Source: Aquabacterium sp. (GTDB lineage Bacteria > Pseudomonadota > Gammaproteobacteria > Burkholderiales > Burkholderiaceae_C). From it: a stretch of 64,000 nt of DNA. Positions 1 to 8,722 of this stretch are shown in pieces; within the stretch, counting starts at the first letter, position 1, and every line of letters begins with the position of its first letter. The stretch spans positions 62,001 to 126,000 of the forward strand of contig NZ_JACPYU010000016.1 in the NCBI RefSeq assembly GCF_016195855.1. Reading direction: 5' to 3'. The notes under the pieces were generated by a model. That model ran no database searches. It had not been told where the DNA came from and saw only the letters and a program-made list of their open reading frames with translations. Position numbers and translations under genes: made by a program.

Positions 1-1425
1 CAACCTGCGCCGACCTTCAGTGTGCCGGCCCCTCAGGCCGCGCAGCCACCGGTGATCGTCAAGGGCTTGCCTGATTTCACCGAACTGGTTGAGCGTGTGG
101 GCCCCTCGGTGGTCAGCATCCGCACGACACAGCGTGTGGTGGAAGACGCCGATGAGGGTGACGAAGAAACCGATGCCCAGATGCGCGAGTTCTTCAAGCG
201 CTTTTTTGGTACGCCCATGCCCGGCCAGACACCCCGCAAGAGCACACCCAAGAAGGGCGGTGACCAGGGTGAAGAGCGCCCTCGCGGCGTGGGCTCGGGC
301 TTCATCCTGAGTACTGATGGTTATGTGATGACCAACGCCCACGTGGTGGACGGTGCCGACGAGGTGTACGTCAACCTGACCGACAAGCGTGAGTTCAAGG
401 CCAAGGTCGTTGGTGTGGACAAGCGCACTGACGTGGCCGTGCTCAAGATCCAGGCCAGCAAGCTGCCTGCCGTGTCCATTGGCGACGTCAGCAAGCTGAA
501 GGTCGGCGAGTGGGTGATGGCCATTGGCACGCCCTTTGGCCTGGACAACACAGTGACCGCCGGCATCGTCAGTGCCAAGGCGCGCGACACGGGTGAAGAG
601 ATTCGCTTCATCCAGACCGACGTGGCCGTGAACCCCGGCAACTCTGGTGGGCCCTTGATCAATATGCGCGGCGAGGTGGTTGGCATCAACTCCCAGATCC
701 TCAGCCGCTCCGGTGGTTTCATGGGGATCTCGCTGTCGATCCCGATTGATGACGCCATGAAGGTGGCCGAGCAACTGCGCGCGGGCGGCAAGGTGATCCG
801 TGGCCGCATTGGCGTGGCCATCGCGCCGGTGACCAAGGATGTGGCCGAGTCCATTGGCCTGGGCAAGCCGGTTGGCGCCTTGGTGCAAAGTGTCGAAGCC
901 GGCACGCCCTCCGAGAAGGCTGGCCTGGAAGCGGGTGACATCATCACCAAGTTCGCAGGCCAGACCATCGACAAGGCGCAGGATCTGCCTCGCCTGGTGG
1001 GCGCGACCAAGCCGGGCACCAAGACCTCCATCCAGGTCTTCCGTCGCGGCAGCTACAAGGACCTGAGCATCACTGTGGCCGAGCTTGAGGCGACCAAGGC
1101 CAAGGATGACAAGGCCGATGCCCCCAAGGCCGATGCCAAGCTCGCGGCCTCTGCGCTGGGCTTGAAGATCGTTGACCTCAACGCCGAGCAAAAGCGCGAG
1201 CTCAAGCAAAGCGGTGGTGTGTTGGTCGAAGGTGTGGATGGGCCCGCAGCGCGTGCAGGACTGCGCCCGGGTGATCTCGTGCTGGCCGTGGCCAATGTGC
1301 AAATCAGTGGCGTCAAGGAGTTCGAGGCCGTGCTGGCCAAACTCGACAGGTCCCGCCCGGTGAGCGTGCTGGTGCGTCGCGGTGAATGGGCTCAGTACGC
1401 GGTGATTCGTCCCAACGCGAAGTGA
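1..1425 (+). CDS. DegP/DegQ/MucD-type periplasmic serine protease, 5' end cut by window edge
   Basis: HtrA-family protease/chaperone that degrades or refolds misfolded envelope proteins in the periplasm. The frame is open to the left edge, so the signal peptide and true start lie outside the window. The trypsin-like domain shows all three catalytic residues. Numbered from the GTG at 22, these are His107 in TNAHVVDG, Asp137 in RTDVAVLK and Ser208 in GNSGGPL. Two PDZ domains follow, at roughly 265-350 and 375-460, separated by a Lys/Asp/Ala-rich linker. In related bacteria this gene ends the rpoE-rseA-rseB-mucD cluster just upstream of lepA, which fits the position here and makes sigma-E control likely (inference). 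A strong intrinsic terminator follows the stop codon. The family call is sure; choosing among degP, degQ and mucD is not. Confidence 0.93.
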   Translation, partial: QPAPTFSVPAPQAAQPPVIVKGLPDFTELVERVGPSVVSIRTTQRVVEDADEGDEETDAQMREFFKRFFGTPMPGQTPRKSTPKKGGDQGEERPRGVGSGFILSTDGYVMTNAHVVDGADEVYVNLTDKREFKAKVVGVDKRTDVAVLKIQASKLPAVSIGDVSKLKVGEWVMAIGTPFGLDNTVTAGIVSAKARDTGEEIRFIQTDVAVNPGNSGGPLINMRGEVVGINSQILSRSGGFMGISLSIPIDDAMKVAEQLRAGGKVIRGRIGVAIAPVTKDVAESIGLGKPVGALVQSVEAGTPSEKAGLEAGDIITKFAGQTIDKAQDLPRLVGATKPGTKTSIQVFRRGSYKDLSITVAELEATKAKDDKADAPKADAKLAASALGLKIVDLNAEQKRELKQSGGVLVEGVDGPAARAGLRPGDLVLAVANVQISGVKEFEAVLAKLDRSRPVSVLVRRGEWAQYAVIRPNAK

Positions 1426-1448
1426 GGCCTGTCTCGCCTGAAAGGCAG

Positions 1449-1484
1449 CCCTGATCGGTACCCGAGGCCCGATCAGGGTTTTTT
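1449..1484 (+). terminator. Intrinsic terminator of the protease gene
   Basis: A perfect 10-bp stem (CCCTGATCGG at 1449-1458, CCGATCAGGG at 1469-1478) encloses a 10-nt loop and is followed directly by six T residues. It lies 24 bases after the protease stop codon and separates that gene from the lepA operon. Confidence 0.92.
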
Positions 1485-1748
1485 ATGGCGAAAAAGTCGT
1501 TGAAAACTTGACCAGTTTCATGGGTTGTTGGCTGGCCTCTACACCCCGTTTTGCTGTTGATAACTGAGCGGTAGCAGTTGGGAATGCCCGTACAATCCCC
1601 GGGCTGACGAGGCTCCCTTCAAGAAGCAAGAAAAATCGCCAAAGTTACCCACATTCGCCTGTTGATAACTTGTGGATAACGTTTTTTGGGGGGCTTGCGC
1701 CATCCCTGTCTACGGCTGTGACGCGGCCTTTTCAGCGGGGCTTTTCGA

Positions 1749-1754
1749 TACAAT
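1749..1754 (+). promoter_or_regulatory. Candidate -10 element for lepA operon
   Basis: TACAAT lies about 73 bases upstream of the lepA ATG. The same hexamer recurs upstream of ndk and dksA in this window. No convincing -35 hexamer is seen at 16-18 bp spacing, so the call rests on the -10 alone. Confidence 0.4.
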
Positions 1755-1791
1755 GAAAGCCCAACAAGCAGTTGCCATACGTTTTTGTTGG

Positions 1792-1826
1792 AAGGCGCGT
1801 CACACCTTTGGACGTGCCTTTTTTTT
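1792..1826 (+). promoter_or_regulatory. Terminator-like hairpin abutting the lepA start codon
   Basis: AAGGCGCGTC (1792-1801) pairs with GACGTGCCTT (1811-1820), ten pairs with one G-U. The loop is 9 nt. Eight T residues (1819-1826) follow and run straight into the lepA ATG at 1827. By form this is an intrinsic terminator. By position it would act as an attenuator, or mark the end of a short leader RNA of about 65 nt starting near 1761. No Shine-Dalgarno is left for lepA other than sequence inside the hairpin. Function is inferred only. Confidence 0.6.
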
Positions 1827-3635
1827 ATGAATCACATCCGTAATTTTTCGATCATTGCCCACATCGACCACGGCAAGTCCACGCTGGCCGATCGCATCAT
1901 CCAGCGCTGCGGGGGCTTGAGCGACCGTGAGATGGAAGCACAGGTTCTCGACTCGATGGACATCGAGCGCGAGCGTGGCATCACCATCAAGGCGCAGACC
2001 GCTGCGCTGCAATACAAGGCCAAGGACGGCCAGGTCTACAACCTCAACCTGATCGATACCCCGGGCCATGTGGACTTCTCTTATGAAGTAAGCCGCTCGC
2101 TGTCCGCGTGTGAAGGCGCCTTGCTGGTGGTGGATGCCAGCCAGGGTGTGGAAGCCCAGACCGTGGCCAACTGCTACACCGCACTCGATCTGGGTGTGGA
2201 GGTCGTGCCTGTCCTCAACAAGATGGACTTGCCTCAGGCTGACCCTGAGCGCGCCAAGGCAGAGATCGAAGACGTCATCGGCATCGATGCCACCGACGGC
2301 ATCCCTTGCTCGGCCAAGACCGGCATGGGTGTGGACGAAATCCTGGAGGCCGTGGTCGCGCGCATCCCGCCGCCCCAGGGCAATCCTGATGGCCCGCTGC
2401 GCGCCATGATCATCGACTCCTGGTTCGACAACTACGTGGGCGTGGTGATGCTCGTGCGCGTGGTGGATGGCCAGTTGCGCAAGGGTGAGCGCATCCGCAT
2501 GATGGCGTCCAATGCCGTCTACCCGGCCGAGCACCTGGGCGTGTTCTCGCCCAAGTCGGAAAACCGCGATGCGCTCAAGGCAGGCGAGGTGGGTTTCATC
2601 ATCGCCGGCATCAAGGAGTTGCAGGCGGCCAAGGTGGGTGACACCGTCACCGTTGAAAAGAAGCTGCCCAATAACGCAGGCCCCGCAACCGAGGCGCTGC
2701 CTGGCTTCAAGGAGATCCAGCCTCAGGTGTTCGCCGGCTTGTATCCCACCGAGGCCAGCGAGTACGACCAACTGCGTGACGCACTGGAGAAGCTCAAGCT
2801 CAACGATTCGTCGCTGCGCTATGAACCTGAAGTCTCTCAGGCCTTGGGCTTTGGTTTCCGCTGTGGTTTCCTGGGCCTGCTGCACATGGAGATCGTGCAG
2901 GAGCGTCTGGAGCGCGAGTTCGATCAGGACCTGATCACGACGGCGCCCAGCGTGGTCTACCAGGTCGAGTTGAACGATGGCGAGGTCATCGAGGTGGAGA
3001 ACCCCTCGAAGATGCCCGAGGTGGCCCGGATCAAGGAAATCCGCGAGCCCATCGTCACCGTGCACCTGTACATGCCGCAAGATTATGTCGGCCCGGTGAT
3101 GACGCTGGCCAACCTCAAGCGCGGTGTGCAGCTCAATATGGCCTACCACGGCCGCCAGGTCATGTTGACTTATGAGATGCCGCTGGCCGAGATCGTGCTG
3201 GACTTCTTTGACAAGCTCAAGAGCGTGTCGCGTGGTTATGCCTCCATGGACTACGAGTTCAAGGAGTACCGTGCCTCCGACGTGGTCAAGGTGGACCTGC
3301 TGATCAACGGTGACCGTGTGGACGCCTTGTCGCTGATCGTGCACCGCGCGCAGAGTGCCTACCGTGGTCGCGCCGTGGCGGCCAAAATGCGCGAGCAGAT
3401 TCCCCGTCAGATGTATGACGTGGCCATCCAGGCGGCCATTGGCGGCAACATCATTGCGCGTGAAAACATCAAGGCCTTGCGCAAGAACGTGCTGGCAAAA
3501 TGTTATGGCGGTGACATCACCCGCAAGAAGAAACTGCTCGAAAAACAAAAGGCCGGTAAAAAGCGCATGAAGCAGGTGGGCTCCGTCGAGGTGCCGCAAG
3601 AAGCTTTCCTGGCCATCCTTCAAGTGGACGATTGA
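1827..3635 (+). CDS. lepA: Elongation factor 4 (LepA), translational GTPase
   Basis: Ribosome-associated GTPase related to EF-G, implicated in ribosome back-translocation and 30S assembly. The 602-residue product matches the usual length of about 600. The G1 motif AHIDHGKST is at residues 10-18, followed by the effector region [20 protein letters not shown] and NKMD. The C-terminal EF4-specific domain ends in the basic region [19 protein letters not shown]. The frame is open further upstream, from a TTG at 1785. I chose ATG 1827 because it gives the family's standard N terminus [19 protein letters not shown] and because the upstream codons lie inside a hairpin. The stop codon shares one base with the lepB start (TGATG), implying translational coupling. 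Confidence 0.97.
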   Translation: MNHIRNFSIIAHIDHGKSTLADRIIQRCGGLSDREMEAQVLDSMDIERERGITIKAQTAALQYKAKDGQVYNLNLIDTPGHVDFSYEVSRSLSACEGALLVVDASQGVEAQTVANCYTALDLGVEVVPVLNKMDLPQADPERAKAEIEDVIGIDATDGIPCSAKTGMGVDEILEAVVARIPPPQGNPDGPLRAMIIDSWFDNYVGVVMLVRVVDGQLRKGERIRMMASNAVYPAEHLGVFSPKSENRDALKAGEVGFIIAGIKELQAAKVGDTVTVEKKLPNNAGPATEALPGFKEIQPQVFAGLYPTEASEYDQLRDALEKLKLNDSSLRYEPEVSQALGFGFRCGFLGLLHMEIVQERLEREFDQDLITTAPSVVYQVELNDGEVIEVENPSKMPEVARIKEIREPIVTVHLYMPQDYVGPVMTLANLKRGVQLNMAYHGRQVMLTYEMPLAEIVLDFFDKLKSVSRGYASMDYEFKEYRASDVVKVDLLINGDRVDALSLIVHRAQSAYRGRAVAAKMREQIPRQMYDVAIQAAIGGNIIARENIKALRKNVLAKCYGGDITRKKKLLEKQKAGKKRMKQVGSVEVPQEAFLAILQVDD

Positions 3636-4606
3636 TGAGTTTGATCACAGGTGTGTTGTACGCTGCCCTGGTGGCGTACTTGGGGGGCTGGTACGTCGGC
3701 CAATGGCAGGGCAATTTTTCCCTGCTGTTGTTCGTGCTGACACTGGTCACGCTGGTCTATTGGCTGGCCGAGCGCTACAAGTTCCAGCCGGAGCGTGAAG
3801 CCGCGGCGGCCAGGCTGCTGGTTGAAGACGAGGCCCGTCGCAAGCAGCTCGCCAGCCAGGGCATCGCGCAGGTGGACGGCAATGTCGGCCAGGCGCGTGA
3901 CAAGCTGCTGATGCAGCCCTGGTGGCTGGACTGGACTGCAGGGCTGTTCCCGGTCATCTGTGCCGTGTTCCTGATGCGCTCCTTCCTGTTCGAGCCATTC
4001 AAGATCCCTTCCGGGTCGATGATCCCCACCCTGCTGGTGGGCGACCTCATCCTGGTCAACAAATTCCACTACGGTATTCGCCTGCCGGTGATCAACAAGA
4101 AGATCATCGCCAACCACGAACCGCAACGTGGCGACGTGATGGTGTTCCGCTACCCCGTGAACCCCAGCCTGGATTACATCAAGCGCGTGGTGGGCCTGCC
4201 GGGTGACGAGATCGCCTACATCAACAAGCGCCTGACCATCAACGGCACGCCGATCGAGCAGACACCGCTGGCCGAGTTCTACGACGAGGACAGCCTGAAG
4301 TATTCGCTGCAGTACTCGGAGAACCTGATGGGTGCAAGCCACCGCATCCTGGTGGACAAGGACCGTCCGCCGTTCGTGCCACCTCAGGCGATCGAAGACT
4401 TCCCCAACAAGGAAAACTGCCGCTACAGTGGTGAGGGTGTGGTCTGCAAGGTGCCGCCGGGTCACTATTTCATGATGGGTGACAACCGCGACAACTCGCA
4501 GGACTCTCGTTTCTGGGGCTTTGTGCCCGATGAAAACATCGTGGGCAAGGCATTCGTGATCTGGATGAACTTCAGCGATTTCAAGCGCATCGGTTCTTTC
4601 CACTAA
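3635..4606 (+). CDS. lepB: Signal peptidase I
   Basis: Membrane-bound leader peptidase that removes signal peptides from secreted proteins on the periplasmic side. The 323-residue protein has two N-terminal hydrophobic segments at about 3-20 and 28-43, then a third at about 102-116 just before the catalytic domain. The Ser/Lys dyad is visible as Ser128 in PSGSM and Lys183 in YIKRVVGLPGD. The conserved box GDNRDNSQDSRFWGFVP lies near the C terminus. The ATG overlaps the lepA stop by one base. Pairing with lepA is conserved in proteobacteria. Confidence 0.97.
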   Translation: MSLITGVLYAALVAYLGGWYVGQWQGNFSLLLFVLTLVTLVYWLAERYKFQPEREAAAARLLVEDEARRKQLASQGIAQVDGNVGQARDKLLMQPWWLDWTAGLFPVICAVFLMRSFLFEPFKIPSGSMIPTLLVGDLILVNKFHYGIRLPVINKKIIANHEPQRGDVMVFRYPVNPSLDYIKRVVGLPGDEIAYINKRLTINGTPIEQTPLAEFYDEDSLKYSLQYSENLMGASHRILVDKDRPPFVPPQAIEDFPNKENCRYSGEGVVCKVPPGHYFMMGDNRDNSQDSRFWGFVPDENIVGKAFVIWMNFSDFKRIGSFH

Positions 4607-4618
4607 GCCAAGACAGAC

Positions 4619-4999
4619 ATGATGAACCTGACGTCTCGTCCTTTTCTCGCCCGCCATTCCCAATCGGGCATCACGCTGGTCGGCCTGCTGTTTTGGGCCG
4701 TCATGGTTTCCGCCTTTGCCTTGGTCTTGATGAAGGTCTTCCCTGCGGTGACCGAGTATCGGACCATCCAGTCCATGGTCAACAAGGCCGCTCATGACGG
4801 TGGGGGCACGGTATCGGACATCCGCACCGCATTTGATCGTGCCGCCTCTGTCGAGTACGGCGTGACCTCGATTGCCGGGCGTGATCTGGAAATCACCAAG
4901 GAAGAAGACAAGGTGGTAATCAAGTTTGCCTATGACAGGGAGATTGAATTGATTCCGCCCGTCTACTTGCTGATCAAGTTCCAGGGGCAGTCCAAGTGA
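4619..4999 (+). CDS. DUF4845 family small membrane protein
   Basis: The 126-residue protein has one N-terminal membrane segment (about residues 18-42) after a short basic, Ser-rich head resembling a type IV pilin-like leader (QSGITLVGLLFWAVMVS). A small polar domain follows. I recognise it as the DUF4845 family that commonly sits between lepB and rnc in beta- and gammaproteobacteria. Its function is unknown. Two tandem ATG codons (4619 and 4622) could each serve as start. It lies 12 bases after lepB and is probably in the same operon. Confidence 0.85.
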   Translation: MMNLTSRPFLARHSQSGITLVGLLFWAVMVSAFALVLMKVFPAVTEYRTIQSMVNKAAHDGGGTVSDIRTAFDRAASVEYGVTSIAGRDLEITKEEDKVVIKFAYDREIELIPPVYLLIKFQGQSK

Positions 5000-5041
5000 G
5001 GCTGGCCAGGTGATGCCGGCTTTGTGGCAAATGACACTCGA

Positions 5042-5070
5042 CGGGCCTGAGTTCAGGCCCGCTTTGTTTT
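5042..5070 (+). promoter_or_regulatory. Terminator-like hairpin just upstream of rnc
   Basis: CGGGCCT (5042-5048) pairs with AGGCCCG (5055-5061), enclosing a 6-nt loop that can partly close. A T-rich tail (5063-5070) ends one base before the rnc ATG at 5072. The arrangement resembles the hairpin before lepA. In E. coli, RNase III cleaves a stem in the rnc leader to repress its own synthesis; a similar role here is inference. Confidence 0.45.
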
Positions 5071-5071
5071 G

Positions 5072-5863
5072 ATGGCGACCTCCTCTACAAGCAAAAAGGG
5101 TGGCTCGGCAGGTGCCGTGCCGCTTGCGCCTCATTTGCAAGCGTTGCAGCAGCGGCTGGGGCATGTGTTTGCCGATGGCGGCTTGCTGGCCCGAGCGGTC
5201 ACGCACAAGAGCTTTGGGGCAGATCACTACGAGCGCCTGGAGTTCCTGGGGGACGCGGTGTTGAGTCTGGGTGTGTCGGCCTTGCTGTACCGCCGGTATG
5301 ACCGCAGCGATGAAGGTGACCTGACACGCGTGCGTGCCCATCTGGTGCGCCAGGACATGCTGTTCAAGCTGGCTCAGCAACTGGGCCTGCCGGACGTGAT
5401 GCGCCTGAGCGAGGGCGAGGCCAAGGGGGGCGGTGCACAGCGGCCTTCCATCCTGGCCGACGCCCTGGAGGCCATCATCGGCGCGGTCTACCTGGATGCC
5501 GGTTTTGATGCTGCCCGTGATCTGGTGCTGCGCCTGTTCGAGCCCCTGGTGGCCGAGTCCACGATGGAGGGCTGGAGCAAGGACGCCAAGACAGCCTTGC
5601 AGGAATGGCTGCAAGGGCGCAAGCTGGCCGTGCCGGTCTATCGCATTGAAGAAACGCGTGGCAAGGCGCATGAGCAGACTTTCGTCGTCGCCTGTGAATT
5701 GCCCGTGCAGGGCCTTGTTGTGACCGGCGAAGGCCTGTCGCGTCGCGCGGCCGAGCAGGCTGCGGCGCAGGCTGCGCTCACGCGTGTGCAAGCCCTGTCA
5801 TCCAAAGAGTTGCCCAAAGCCGCGGCCAAGCCGGCCGTGGTGGTCAAGAAAAAGCGCGTCTGA
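5072..5863 (+). CDS. rnc: Ribonuclease III
   Basis: Double-strand-specific endoribonuclease that processes rRNA precursors and regulates mRNAs. The 263-residue product contains the RNase III signature ERLEFLGDAVL at 54-64. Further acidic catalytic residues sit in the second half of the catalytic domain (LADALEAIIGAVYLD). A C-terminal dsRNA-binding domain covers about 170-240 and ends in a Lys/Ala/Val-rich tail. I chose ATG 5072; a TTG one codon earlier is less likely. No Shine-Dalgarno is evident because a hairpin and T run fill the space upstream. It is followed 31 bases later by era, the classic rnc-era pair. Confidence 0.96.
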   Translation: MATSSTSKKGGSAGAVPLAPHLQALQQRLGHVFADGGLLARAVTHKSFGADHYERLEFLGDAVLSLGVSALLYRRYDRSDEGDLTRVRAHLVRQDMLFKLAQQLGLPDVMRLSEGEAKGGGAQRPSILADALEAIIGAVYLDAGFDAARDLVLRLFEPLVAESTMEGWSKDAKTALQEWLQGRKLAVPVYRIEETRGKAHEQTFVVACELPVQGLVVTGEGLSRRAAEQAAAQAALTRVQALSSKELPKAAAKPAVVVKKKRV

Positions 5864-5894
5864 CGCATCGCCCGAACCCAACTGATTGATTGCC

Positions 5895-7073
5895 ATGCCG
5901 AAGAAGCCCAGCACACCGACCGCCTCCGCCAAGCCTGCCACGCCCGGAAAGACTGCCAAGCCGGTCAATGCGAGCAAATCAGGGCCTGCTGCCAAGTCAG
6001 GCAAGCCTGCGCCTGCAGCCAAGTCCGCCAAGTCCGCCAAGCCAGCCAAGACGCCCAAGCCTGCCTCGGACAAGGTCAACCCCGATCTGGACGCCATGCT
6101 GGCCAATCTGTCGATGGCCAAGAAGAACGGTGGCGATTCGGCTGCGCCAGCTCAGCAGCAGCGCTGTGGCCTGATCGCCATCATCGGTCGGCCCAATGTG
6201 GGCAAGTCCACCTTGCTCAATGCGCTGGTGGGGCAGAAGGTGTCCATCACCTCGCGCAAGGCGCAGACCACGCGCCACCGCATCACCGGCATCCGCACGG
6301 ACGGCGACACGCAGTTCGTGTTCGTGGACACGCCCGGCTTCCAGACCCGCCACACAGTGCGTGGCACGGCCGCGCTCAACCGCAACCTGAACAAGACCGT
6401 GCAGGCGACGCTGTCGGACGTGGACGTGGTGCTGTTCCTGGTCGAGGCCGGCAAGTTCGGTCCGGATGATGCCAAGGTGGTGGCCTTGCTGCCCAAGGAC
6501 AAGCCCGTGATCCTGGTGGCCAACAAGCTGGATCTGGTGCACCGCCGCGAAGACCTCTTCCCCTGGTTGCAGGGCATGCAGGAACACCATTCCTTTACCC
6601 AGTTCATTCCCCTTTCTGCCCAGAAAGAGGACGACACCAAGCGGCTCATGGCCGTGGTCAAGCCCTATCTGCCCGAGCAGGCCTGGTGGTACGACGCCGA
6701 GGCCCTGACTGACCGCACGGACCGCTTCCTGGCCAGCGAGATCATCCGGGAAAAGCTGTTCCGCCTGACGGGGGACGAGCTGCCCTACACCTCGACCGTG
6801 GTGATCGACCTGTACAACGAAGAGCCGCCCCCTCCGGGCAAGCCCAAGGCCACGGGCCTGGTGCGGATTGCGGCGACCATCATTGTCGAGCGCGAACAGC
6901 ACAAGGGCATGGTCATTGGTGACAAGGGCGATCGCCTCAAGCGCATTGGCACCGAGGCGCGCACCGAACTTGAGCGCCTCATGGGCGTCAAGGTCTTCCT
7001 GGAAATCTGGGTGAAGGTGCGCTCGGGTTGGGCCGATGACGAAGCCCGTCTGCGTACTTACGGCTACGAGTGA
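5895..7073 (+). CDS. era: GTPase Era with Lys/Ala/Pro-rich N-terminal extension
   Basis: Ras-like GTPase that binds 16S rRNA near its 3' end and couples 30S assembly to growth. The 392-residue protein is about 90 residues longer than the usual Era (near 300). The extra part, residues 1 to about 89, is low complexity with repeated AKSAK/KPAK-type motifs. The G domain starts at GRPNVGKST (98-106) and continues with DTPGF and NKLD. A C-terminal KH domain includes [14 protein letters not shown]. The start is uncertain because no clear Shine-Dalgarno precedes ATG 5895; an ATG near 6096 would shorten the tail to about 22 residues before the G domain. It lies between rnc and recO. Confidence 0.95.
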   Translation: MPKKPSTPTASAKPATPGKTAKPVNASKSGPAAKSGKPAPAAKSAKSAKPAKTPKPASDKVNPDLDAMLANLSMAKKNGGDSAAPAQQQRCGLIAIIGRPNVGKSTLLNALVGQKVSITSRKAQTTRHRITGIRTDGDTQFVFVDTPGFQTRHTVRGTAALNRNLNKTVQATLSDVDVVLFLVEAGKFGPDDAKVVALLPKDKPVILVANKLDLVHRREDLFPWLQGMQEHHSFTQFIPLSAQKEDDTKRLMAVVKPYLPEQAWWYDAEALTDRTDRFLASEIIREKLFRLTGDELPYTSTVVIDLYNEEPPPPGKPKATGLVRIAATIIVEREQHKGMVIGDKGDRLKRIGTEARTELERLMGVKVFLEIWVKVRSGWADDEARLRTYGYE

Positions 7074-7100
7074 TCGCGGCCGCAAAAGGGCAGGTGGCAC

Positions 7101-7874
7101 GTGGCGCGCGCGTCTCAACGTCCTGGGGTGACAGCGTATGTGCTGCACAGCCACGACTGGAGTGAGTCCAGTCTGATCCTGGACCTGTTCACGCGTGAGC
7201 ATGGGCGCGTGGTGGCTGTGGCCAAAGGGGCCAAGCGGCCTTACTCGCAGTTGCGCCCGGTGTTGATGCCGTTTCAGCGTCTGTCGCTGGTTTTCGGCGT
7301 CAAGCGCTCTGAAGACGCCGAAGTCTGGCTGTTGCGTCAGGCCGAATGGGCCGGTGGCCCGGCGTGGCCGGGTGGTGCCGCCTTGCTGCCAGGCTTTTAC
7401 CTCAATGAGCTGCTGATGCGCCTGATGGTGCGTCACGACCCGCATCCCGCTCTGTTTGACGCCTATGCGCAGACCTTGCACGCCATGGGTGACCCGGCAC
7501 TGCTGCAGGCCGCGTTGCGGGCCTTCGAGCTGACCTTGCTGCGGCACCTGGGCCATCTGCCGCAGCTTTCGGTGCAGACCGTCGACAACCGGGCTGTGGT
7601 GGAGGGCAAGCCTTATGAACTGCACCCTGACCTGGGGGTGCGCGAGGCCTTGTGGCTGGGCGAGCCGGGAGCCGGCCCGGTGGTGCTGGATGGGCAGGTG
7701 CTGATGTCGATCGAACACGCCTTGTCGCTTTCGGATGGCATTCCCACGCTGATGGCGGCCTGCATGCCTGCATTGAGTGAGCTCAAAGCCCTGTTGCGCA
7801 CCTTGATTCACTATCATCTCGGTTCCCAGACGCTGCGCACGCGCCAGCTCATGATGGAGCTTCAACAACCATGA
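7101..7874 (+). CDS. recO: DNA repair protein RecO
   Basis: Recombination mediator that works with RecR to load RecA onto SSB-coated DNA in the RecFOR pathway. The 257-residue product starts with the typical OB-fold segment: AYVLHSHDWSESSLILDLFT, then GRVVAVAKGAKRP. A helical C-terminal domain follows. The GTG start at 7101 is preceded by a purine-rich AGGTGG. The stop overlaps the pdxJ start by four bases (ATGA), so recO and pdxJ are probably translationally coupled. The order era-recO-pdxJ is widely conserved. Confidence 0.95.
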   Translation: MARASQRPGVTAYVLHSHDWSESSLILDLFTREHGRVVAVAKGAKRPYSQLRPVLMPFQRLSLVFGVKRSEDAEVWLLRQAEWAGGPAWPGGAALLPGFYLNELLMRLMVRHDPHPALFDAYAQTLHAMGDPALLQAALRAFELTLLRHLGHLPQLSVQTVDNRAVVEGKPYELHPDLGVREALWLGEPGAGPVVLDGQVLMSIEHALSLSDGIPTLMAACMPALSELKALLRTLIHYHLGSQTLRTRQLMMELQQP

Positions 7875-8704
7875 CCTACTCTGGCTCTCAACTGACCGCC
7901 GTGGATGCACCTTTGCTGGGTGTCAACATCGACCACATCGCCACGGTGCGCAACGCGCGTGGCGGGCGCTTTCCCGACCCCGTTGCCGCCGCCTTGCTGG
8001 CGGTCGAGGCTGGTGCCGACATCATCACCTTTCACCTGCGCGAAGACCGTCGCCACATCCGTGATGAAGACGTGCAGCGCCTGAAGGCCCACGTGCCCGT
8101 GCCCCTGAACTTCGAGGCGGCCGTGACTGACGAGATGCTGGACATCATCGAGCGCACGGCGCCCGAGCATGTCTGCCTGGTGCCCGAGCGCCGTCAGGAG
8201 ATCACCACGGAAGGCGGGCTGGACGTGCTGGGGCAGCGCAGCCGCATGCAGGACGCCTGCCAGCGTCTGGCCAGGGCGGGTTGCCGCGTCTCGCTGTTCA
8301 TCGGTGCTGACCCCGCTCAGATCCAGGCCGCAGCCGAAGTGGGGGCACCCTGCGTCGAGTTGCACACGGGGGCCTTGGCCAATGCCTGGTGGGACGGTGA
8401 TGCCGCCTTGCTGGCCCACGAGCTGGGCCGCCTCAAAGCCGGCCTGAAGCTGGGCCGCAGCCTGGGCTTGCGCACACACGCAGGCCACGGTCTGGCCTTG
8501 ACGCAGAACCTGCCTGTGGGTGACGAGCTGGTCAAGCCTGGTCAGGCCAGCAGCACGGCCCTGGTGGCCGCCTTGCCGGACGTCAGCGAGTTGCACATTG
8601 GCCATGCGCTGATGGGGCATGCGCTCTTCGTGGGCCTGCGTGAGGCCATCGCCGACTTCAAGGCCGAGGCCGTGATTGCCCGCCGCCAGGCATCTTCCAA
8701 CTGA
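7871..8704 (+). CDS. pdxJ: Pyridoxine 5'-phosphate synthase
   Basis: Condenses 1-deoxy-D-xylulose 5-phosphate with 3-amino-2-oxopropyl phosphate to form pyridoxine 5'-phosphate, the last ring-forming step of vitamin B6 synthesis. The 277-residue TIM barrel shows the family N terminus LLGVNIDHIATVRNARGG. Other typical segments are ITFHLREDRRHI, PEHVCLVPERR and the C-terminal HIGHALMGHALFVGLREA. The ATG overlaps the recO stop. The next gene starts only 18 bases after the stop. In many relatives acpS lies here, and it is absent. Confidence 0.97.
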   Translation: MTYSGSQLTAVDAPLLGVNIDHIATVRNARGGRFPDPVAAALLAVEAGADIITFHLREDRRHIRDEDVQRLKAHVPVPLNFEAAVTDEMLDIIERTAPEHVCLVPERRQEITTEGGLDVLGQRSRMQDACQRLARAGCRVSLFIGADPAQIQAAAEVGAPCVELHTGALANAWWDGDAALLAHELGRLKAGLKLGRSLGLRTHAGHGLALTQNLPVGDELVKPGQASSTALVAALPDVSELHIGHALMGHALFVGLREAIADFKAEAVIARRQASSN

Positions 8705-8722
8705 TTCAAACTTAGCTATCTC

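Larger units (their letters stand above)
1485..1826. other. Intergenic region before lepA with a cluster of DnaA-box-like 9-mers
   Basis: These 342 bases contain no gene. Four 9-mers match the DnaA box TTATCCACA with at most one mismatch: TTATCAACA on the minus strand at 1555-1563, TTACCCACA on the plus strand at 1645-1653, TTATCAACA on the minus strand at 1660-1668, and a perfect TTATCCACA on the minus strand at 1671-1679. A TACAAT -10-like hexamer stands at 1591-1596 and another at 1749-1754. The stretch ends in a terminator-like hairpin that touches the lepA start codon. There is no sign of a full replication origin nearby. Confidence 0.6.

Noticed and set aside
1485..1826. Chromosome replication origin
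   Set aside because: DnaA-like boxes are present, but there is no AT-rich unwinding element of note and no dnaA, dnaN, gyrB, gidA or par genes nearby.
1800..3623. 607-codon minus-strand frame opposite lepA
   Set aside because: Complete antisense overlap with an unmistakable lepA and a His/Asp/Leu-biased product typical of a mirror frame.
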